Shown piece after piece: positions 59,420-64,000 of a DNA stretch of 64,000 nt (positions within the stretch are counted from its first letter, which is position 1; every line of letters begins with the position of its first letter). Under the pieces are notes generated by a model. The model saw only the letters and a program-made list of their open reading frames with translations. It searched no databases and was not told the origin of the DNA. The translations under genes and the position numbers were made by a program. Source of the DNA: Locusta migratoria. Its lineage: Eukaryota > Arthropoda > Insecta > Orthoptera > Acrididae. The stretch covers positions 400,079,502 to 400,143,501 of the forward strand of contig CM048750.1 in the NCBI GenBank assembly GCA_026315105.1. The letters run 5' to 3'.

Positions 59420-60540
59420 CTGCACACATAGTCGGACTCACTTCCTGAGCCTCATTGCAAGGCAGACAGTAAAAACTCACTAGAAAGAACAGGTACTCTA
59501 AACACACAATTGATATTTGTGACTGTCGTAGATTCGCCACGAACTCTAACCCACAAATGAGATGCATTATGTGGCATCCTCGTCGAAGGAAAAGTACCGG
59601 TATTTAGCGTAATGTACTTACGGATTAAGTGATAATCTGAATTAGAATGGTTGGGTGGTGATTTTAACCCACTGAGCACAATTGAGTCTACTTTCTTCAC
59701 TGGGACACATCAGTGTCATTTTATTTTGGGAACCTGGAGTTGTGTATATAGTAAGAGCCAAGGCCATCGACAGTACGTGCTCTGTTCCTCAGCTTAGAGC
59801 ACACTTTTTGGCAGCAGTTTCTGCACGTGTCAATCATCACAAAAGACAATTTCAGGCAGCTCTGAGAACGTAATGACGAATGAGTGTGACCGAGAAATGG
59901 CACGAGATTAACTCTGCCAATGACAGTGGACTCTGTACATCGTCTAGACGGGGCCCATTCGAGGTACCACTCTGTGGAGAAGTGTGATTCTGCCGTGTGT
60001 TCTGGTTCCGGCAGAGCTCTGTGGACAGAGCACAGTGCATTTAACGATTCACACAACATTTACATCTGTGCAAAACTGCCAATTTTCCTTTTGTGGTCTT
60101 GTACATAAGCGACAGCATTTGATATTGTTTACTATTATAACAAGTACGTCAATAACCGTACAAAAGGGACCGAAATTTGAAGTAAACATGCTGAACATGT
60201 ATTAAATCAGCTTGTTGCAATTGTCTAAAAGCTAAATGAATCTTCAAATTGATGAAAATGTTGCCAATAAACAAAGGAGTACAAAATTAATGTAAATGCA
60301 TACTGAAAAAGAAAGGTAATTGATTATGGCAAACTGTAGCACAAAAGCAAATACTGACCTTCCCCTGTTGTTTATGATAGCATACACCATTCATTTTCAA
60401 GCTGGTTTATAGAATATTAGGATCAAACAATAAGGACCATTTTGTATAGGTTAGGTGACGGCCTTATGCAACTATAAATTAGTCTACTTTAACCAGACAC
60501 GTTTCACTTTATTTCAAAGCATCTTCAGTGGTCAACTGTA
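59420..60540. other. Intron sequence without recognisable feature
   Basis: Several open frames of 60-110 codons on both strands at 59,680-60,060 show no known domain and no splice signals in phase with ft. Confidence 0.35.
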
Positions 60541-60544
60541 CAAG

Positions 60545-60546
<2 letters not shown>

Positions 60547-60590
<44 letters not shown>
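60547..60590. repeat. Poly(T) run
   Basis: More than 40 consecutive T, immediately before a SINE. It may be the poly(A) tail of a reverse-oriented insertion. Confidence 0.9.
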
Positions 60591-60591
<1 letters not shown>

Positions 60592-60599
60592 GTAAATTA

Positions 60600-60870
60600 T
60601 TTGTTTGCCGAATGATACTTCCACTCTGCAGTGGAGTGTGCGCTGATATGAAACTTCCAGGAGTGCTAGTCTTGCAAGATTCGCAGGAGAGCTTCTGTGA
60701 AGTTTGGAAACTAGGAGGCGAGGTACTGGCGGAAATAGAGTTGTGAGGCAGCATTGTGAGTCGTGTCGGGATAGCTCAGTCAGTAGAGCGCTTGCCCACA
60801 AAAGGCAAAGGTCCCAGGTTCGAGTCCCGGTTCCGGCACACAGTTTTAATCTGCCAGGAAGTTTCATTAT
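60600..60870 (+). mobile_element. tRNA-derived SINE with inverted flanks
   Basis: GATATGAAACTTCCAGGAG (60,644-60,662) is mirrored by CTGCCAGGAAGTTTCATT (60,852-60,869). Between them is a tRNA-like segment with GGATAGCTCAGTCAGTAGAG (A-box region) and GGTTCGAGTCCC (B-box), ending CCGGCACA. Confidence 0.75.
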
Positions 60871-61288
60871 TTGTTTGATTTTTACTAAATTCGATTTATA
60901 ACAGTTCTCATGCAATAGGATTATTTGATTGTGAATAAAATGAACTACTAATATTACTTGTGTATCTTTATGTTGTCCTCTTCATGTGTGTGTTGTAGCA
61001 CATTGCCACTTGCTGTAACTGTTTACATTTACACTATTTACAATTACTCTTTCTTATAAAACTTTTTGAAAAATCGCTATTTCTGTGGCCTGACTCGCTG
61101 TGTATGTAGTTTGTTTTGTTCTTGTTTATCGTCTCTGTGTGTGTGATATGCTTACAAGTTCTTTGGTTCACACTGTGAGATGGTTTTTTTTTTTTCCTGT
61201 CAAAACAGGTGTTTGCTAGCAACTTTGTGCATGATGTTCTGACTGTATTGTGTATGTGTTTATAAGTATGATTTTAGTTCAAATATAC
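60871..61288. other. Intron sequence without recognisable feature
   Basis: T-rich spacer before the microsatellites. Confidence 0.35.
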
Positions 61289-61290
61289 AA

Positions 61291-61291
61291 G

Positions 61292-61387
<96 letters not shown>

Positions 61388-61398
61388 GGGGGGGGGGG
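61291..61398. repeat. Compound (GT)n(GA)n microsatellite and G run
   Basis: About 18 GT units run directly into about 27 GA units, then a G run. Confidence 0.95.
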
Positions 61399-61451
61399 AG
61401 AAAGGGATTCTGATTTTCTGCAGGTGTGTGTGTTGGTAGTTTGTTGTTTTC

Positions 61452-61910
61452 TTATGTGGTCATATTATGTGGTGGGTTTAAAGGTGTGGGAGGTTTGTCT
61501 TTGTCTACTAGGTATTTTATTAGTTTAAATAGTGTTTGGTTGCTGATGTTTACTTGGCTATTTGATAAGTGTTTCTTTTCTATTAATGCTTTTTGAATTT
61601 GGAAATTCTCTTGGAGGGTTAGGAGATGTTTGTTATTGCTAAATCTGACTATTTTCATGTCAGTTTCTATGGTGGTGGGATGGTGGTTTTCTTTCCTAAG
61701 GTGTTCTGCAAATGTTGAATGGCTGTTGCCATATTTCCATGATTGATTGTGTTTCAAATGTCCTGCTGGTCTGTCCTAAGTATAGAGCATCACAACTGTT
61801 ACATCTGAGCTGGTAAACACCCAATTTTTGATAGATGTCAGTGCTCTCTGTTTTTGTTAGGCATTTCTGTAATGGGTTATGGCTTTGATATGCTATTTTT
61901 ATTCTCAAAC
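61452..61910 (-). pseudogene. Second type of Penelope-like GIY-YIG domain
   Basis: The minus strand encodes KLGVYQLRCNSCDALYLGQT (GVYQL...LYLGQT, the GIY-YIG signature) and SRTFET. After a frameshift it gives KYGNSHSTFAEHLRKENHHP. It differs clearly from the YVGMTSNKL type of the other fragments, so a second Penelope lineage is present. Confidence 0.75.
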
Positions 61911-61964
61911 CTGTGTGTCAGTTTCTGCGGGGCAGTTGGGACCAACCCCTCTCTACCTTGTCCT

Positions 61965-62258
61965 TTGTCAATGCCACATATGCTGCAGTACCTGTACTTG
62001 CGTCTGTGTAAATGTGTGGGTGTGTGTGTTTTTGTTTACCCTCTTTTTTTCCCCCCAAGGTAAGTCTTTCCTGTCCCGGGATTGGAATGACTCCTTATCC
62101 ACTCCCTTGAAACCCTCATCATTTCCTTTTCCCTCTCCTTCCCTTCTGCCTGACGAAGCAGCTAGGCTGCGAAAGCTTGTATGTGTGTTTGTGTGTGATT
62201 TTATTTATTTTATTTGTTTCTATCGACGAGCCGGTCCTTTTGGTAAGTCATCTGTTTT
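61965..62258 (+). repeat. Penelope-type terminal repeat (family A), left inverted arm
   Basis: ACTTGCGTCTGTGTAAATG through GGGATTGGAATGACTCCTTA to TATCGACGAGCCGGTCCTTT. It recurs in direct orientation, diverged, at 62,800-63,120, and nearly identical but inverted at 63,130-63,416. Confidence 0.88.
62150..62178 (+). ncRNA. Hammerhead-like ribozyme motif
   Basis: CTGACGA, perfect stem GCAGC/GCTGC with a TAG loop, GAAAGCTT. Hammerhead position 7 tolerates C. Confidence 0.55.
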
Positions 62259-62690
62259 GGCTCCTACCCTTGTAACCGCCCCCGTTGTAAAACCTGCCCT
62301 ATGCACCCTTCCACCACCACTTACTCCAGTCCCGTAACCCGGAAGGTGTACACGATCAAAGGCAGAGCCACTTGCGATAGTACCCACGTGATCTACCAAC
62401 TGACATGCCTGCACTGTGAAGCGTTCTATGTGGGAATGACCAGCAACAAACTGTCCATTCGCATGAATGGACACAGGCAGACAGTGTTTGTTGGTAACGA
62501 GGATCACCCTGTGGCTAAACACGCATTGGTGCCCGGCCAGCACATCTTGGCACAGTGCTACACCGTCCGGGTTATCTGGATACTTCCCACTGACACCAAT
62601 CCTTCAGAACTCCGGAGATGGGAACTAGCCCTTCAGCATATTCTCTCTTCCCGTTGCCCACCTGGTCTCAATCTCCGCTAAGTTTGAATT
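62240..62690 (+). pseudogene. Penelope-like element, Cys motif and complete GIY-YIG domain
   Basis: It encodes CNRPRCKTCPMHP (Cys/His motif), then RATCDSTHVIYQLTCLHC, EAFYVGMTSNKLSIRMNGHR, HPVAKHALVPGQHILAQC and SSRCPPGLNLR. This 126-codon open stretch (62,301-62,681) is the best-preserved Penelope domain in the window. The reverse transcriptase is absent, since the terminal repeat joins directly upstream. Confidence 0.85.
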
Positions 62691-62799
62691 CCCACCCACC
62701 TTCTTAACATCTTTGCATCGGTTCTCTGGACAGAGCCTCTGCCTCAAGTGGTATCTCTGTCTCACTTTTTAACTTCAATAACTTAACTTCTTTGCTTTC

Positions 62800-63120
62800 T
62801 ACAGTATGTCTGCCTAGGTGTACTTGTGTCTGTGTGAATGTGTGGGCATGTGTGCATTTGTTTACCCTCCATTTTTTCCCTCAAGGTAAGTCTTTCCTCT
62901 CCCGGGATTGGAATGGCTCCTTACCCCCTTCCTTAAAACCCTCATCATTTCCTTTTCCCTCTCCTTCCCTACTGCCTCAAGACGCAACTGGGTTGCGAAA
63001 GCTTGCGATTGTGTGTGTGTGTGTGTGTGTGTGTATTCATTTATTTATTTGTGATGCTGTCACACCTGTGCTCCTTCGCCTGGTGAGTTATCTTCGTATA
63101 TTTTATTTTTCCTATATATA
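62800..63120 (+). repeat. Penelope-type terminal repeat (family A), direct copy after the coding part
   Basis: It has the same order as 61,965-62,258 with about 15-20% differences and a (GT)n run at 63,011-63,032. Confidence 0.8.
62975..63004 (+). ncRNA. Hammerhead-like motif with damaged first box
   Basis: The stem is GCAAC/GTTGC, followed by GAAAGCTT, but the first box reads CTCAAGA in place of CTGACGA. The stem differs from the 62,150 copy by a paired change (G-C to A-T). Confidence 0.35.
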
Positions 63121-63129
63121 TATAAATAA

Positions 63130-63416
63130 AAATAGAAAACAGATGACTTACCAAAAGGACCGGCTCGTCGATAGAAACAAATAAAATAAATAAAATCACA
63201 CACAAACACACATACAAGCTTCCGCAACCTAGCTGCTTCGTCAGGCAGAAGGGAAGGAGAGGGAAAAGGAAATGATGAGGGTTTCAAGGGAGTGGATAAG
63301 GAGTCATTCCAATCCCGGGACAGGAAAGACTTACCTTGGGGGGAAAAAAAGAGGGTAAACAAAAACACACACACCCACACATTTACACAGATGCAAGTAC
63401 ACTTAGGCAGACACAC
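63130..63416 (-). repeat. Penelope-type terminal repeat (family A), inverted arm
   Basis: It is almost identical to the reverse complement of 61,970-62,258, giving a long inverted repeat of about 285-bp arms around a 0.87-kb centre. Its hammerhead-like box (63,216-63,244) has GGAAG in place of GAAAG. Confidence 0.88.
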
Positions 63417-63469
63417 TGTAGAACTGTAGAAAGCAAAGAAGTTGTGTATATATATATATATATTGTTGA

Positions 63470-63897
63470 AATGAGATAGAATGGCTGGCCAGTACTTACC
63501 ATTGTGCTGTACCGCCGATAGTCACACAAAATGAAAAAACAGAAAAAAAAAAAAAAAAAAAAAAAAAAGGGACAAAGGGACAAGCTTTCGGAACAGAGTT
63601 CCTTCGTCAGGTGGGAGAGAAGGGAAGAATAAAGGATGGGAATAGAAGGGAAAGGTGGTTCACGACCTAGGTCATGAAGGTGGTGTTTCGGAAGTGTGGG
63701 CGTCAGAGATACTGCATGTATGCACTGAGCCAAGCCAGAGAGGATAAATATAACTAAAAAGGAAAGATCAAGTAGTAAAGAGAAGAGAAGAGAGTGAAAT
63801 TAATGATGCTGAGGGGAGTAGGAGGGGCGGGGGGGGGGGGGTGTCTAAAACGTTTTTCATAAACAGGGAAATATGGATGGACACACACACACACACA

Positions 63898-63957
<60 letters not shown>

Positions 63958-63960
63958 TAG
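63470..63960 (-). repeat. Penelope-type terminal repeat (family B) with poly(A) and (CA)n
   Basis: GGCTGGCCAGTACTTACC through CACGACCTAGGTCATGAAG and GAGATACTGCATGTATGC. The A run at 63,545-63,568 and (CA)n at 63,881-63,942 are in the usual positions for this family. Confidence 0.85.
63582..63610 (-). ncRNA. Hammerhead-like ribozyme motif
   Basis: Minus strand: CTGACGA, perfect stem GGAAC/GTTCC with a TCT loop, GAAAGCTT. Confidence 0.55.
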
Positions 63961-64000
63961 AGAGAATGACAGAGAGAGCGAGAGGGCGGTAAAGAGAGAG

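Noticed and set aside
57204..57813. Long plus-strand reading frames of 147-186 codons opposite the laminin G/EGF exon
   Set aside because: They are antisense shadows of a GC-rich ft exon. The minus frame has the cysteine pattern and splice sites; the plus frames have none.
3170..59419. Assignment to Dachsous or a classical cadherin because of the WDYLLNWGP end
   Set aside because: EGF and laminin G modules plus the EEIERLN, SFTCSEFEYD and SSIAPSDIDIVYHYKG blocks fit Fat/FAT4. The WDYLLNWGP block alone is shared more widely.
60765..60840. A functional tRNA gene
   Set aside because: The anticodon arm is irregular and the segment is embedded in a dispersed SINE with characteristic flanks.

Overview
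The window is animal (insect) nuclear DNA. Exons of about 150-660 bp with GT/AG boundaries are separated by introns of 1.5-9 kb, and those introns are packed with transposable elements, microsatellites and homopolymer runs. The repeat mix (Penelope-like elements, jockey-like LINEs with zinc-knuckle ORF1, RTE tails, tRNA-derived SINEs ending in a GTCATCAGTCCC-type motif) is what I would expect of a large orthopteran genome such as a grasshopper or locust. That assignment is inference from repeat families.

There is one host gene. Twelve minus-strand exons between 59,419 and 3,170 join in frame, with matching phase at every junction, into the last 1,240 residues of the giant protocadherin Fat (ft, the FAT4 orthologue): EGF-like repeats, laminin G, an EGF-like linker, laminin G, one membrane segment (36,661-36,738) and a cytoplasmic tail of about 605 residues. 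The tail carries the blocks shared with vertebrate FAT4: DLENASSIAPSDIDIVYHYKG, GLTAEEIERLN, SFTCSEFEYD, WDYLLNWGP..VFKD, and a C-terminal EEYV. The cadherin repeats and the promoter lie beyond base 64,000. A 3' UTR probably runs from 3,169 down to about 1,980.

Everything else is intron and 3' flank, largely mobile DNA. From low to high coordinate: RTE LINE remnants (1-1,110); a 5'-truncated LINE (4,031-4,835); a Helitron with intact ends (5,560-6,574); a Penelope fragment (7,700-8,740); a decayed jockey-like LINE (10,741-14,950); a PIF/Harbinger element with inverted ends and TAA duplications (15,840-17,487); a SINE (17,800-18,115); two mariner-superfamily transposase relics (19,500-21,905); fold-backs and Penelope terminal repeats (21,092-29,420); a LINE ORF1 remnant (29,460-31,275); Penelope remnants (31,395-35,760); a SINE/transposase chimera (38,035-39,175); a Penelope unit (41,785-42,675); two head-to-head Ty3/gypsy integrase fragments (42,680-43,700); a Tc1-like element (44,065-45,420); a LINE 3' end (47,140-48,000); a LINE split by a piggyBac that itself holds a SINE (49,890-53,995); a perfect 231-bp palindrome (55,748-55,978); and a dense Penelope cluster (57,930-64,000).

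The most interesting structure beyond the gene is a recurring motif in the Penelope terminal repeats: a CTGANGA box, a short hairpin and a GAAA box. It has the layout of the hammerhead ribozyme core, and its hairpin is kept by paired base changes between copies. The piggyBac has an array of 44-bp palindrome-containing repeats directly inside its left end.
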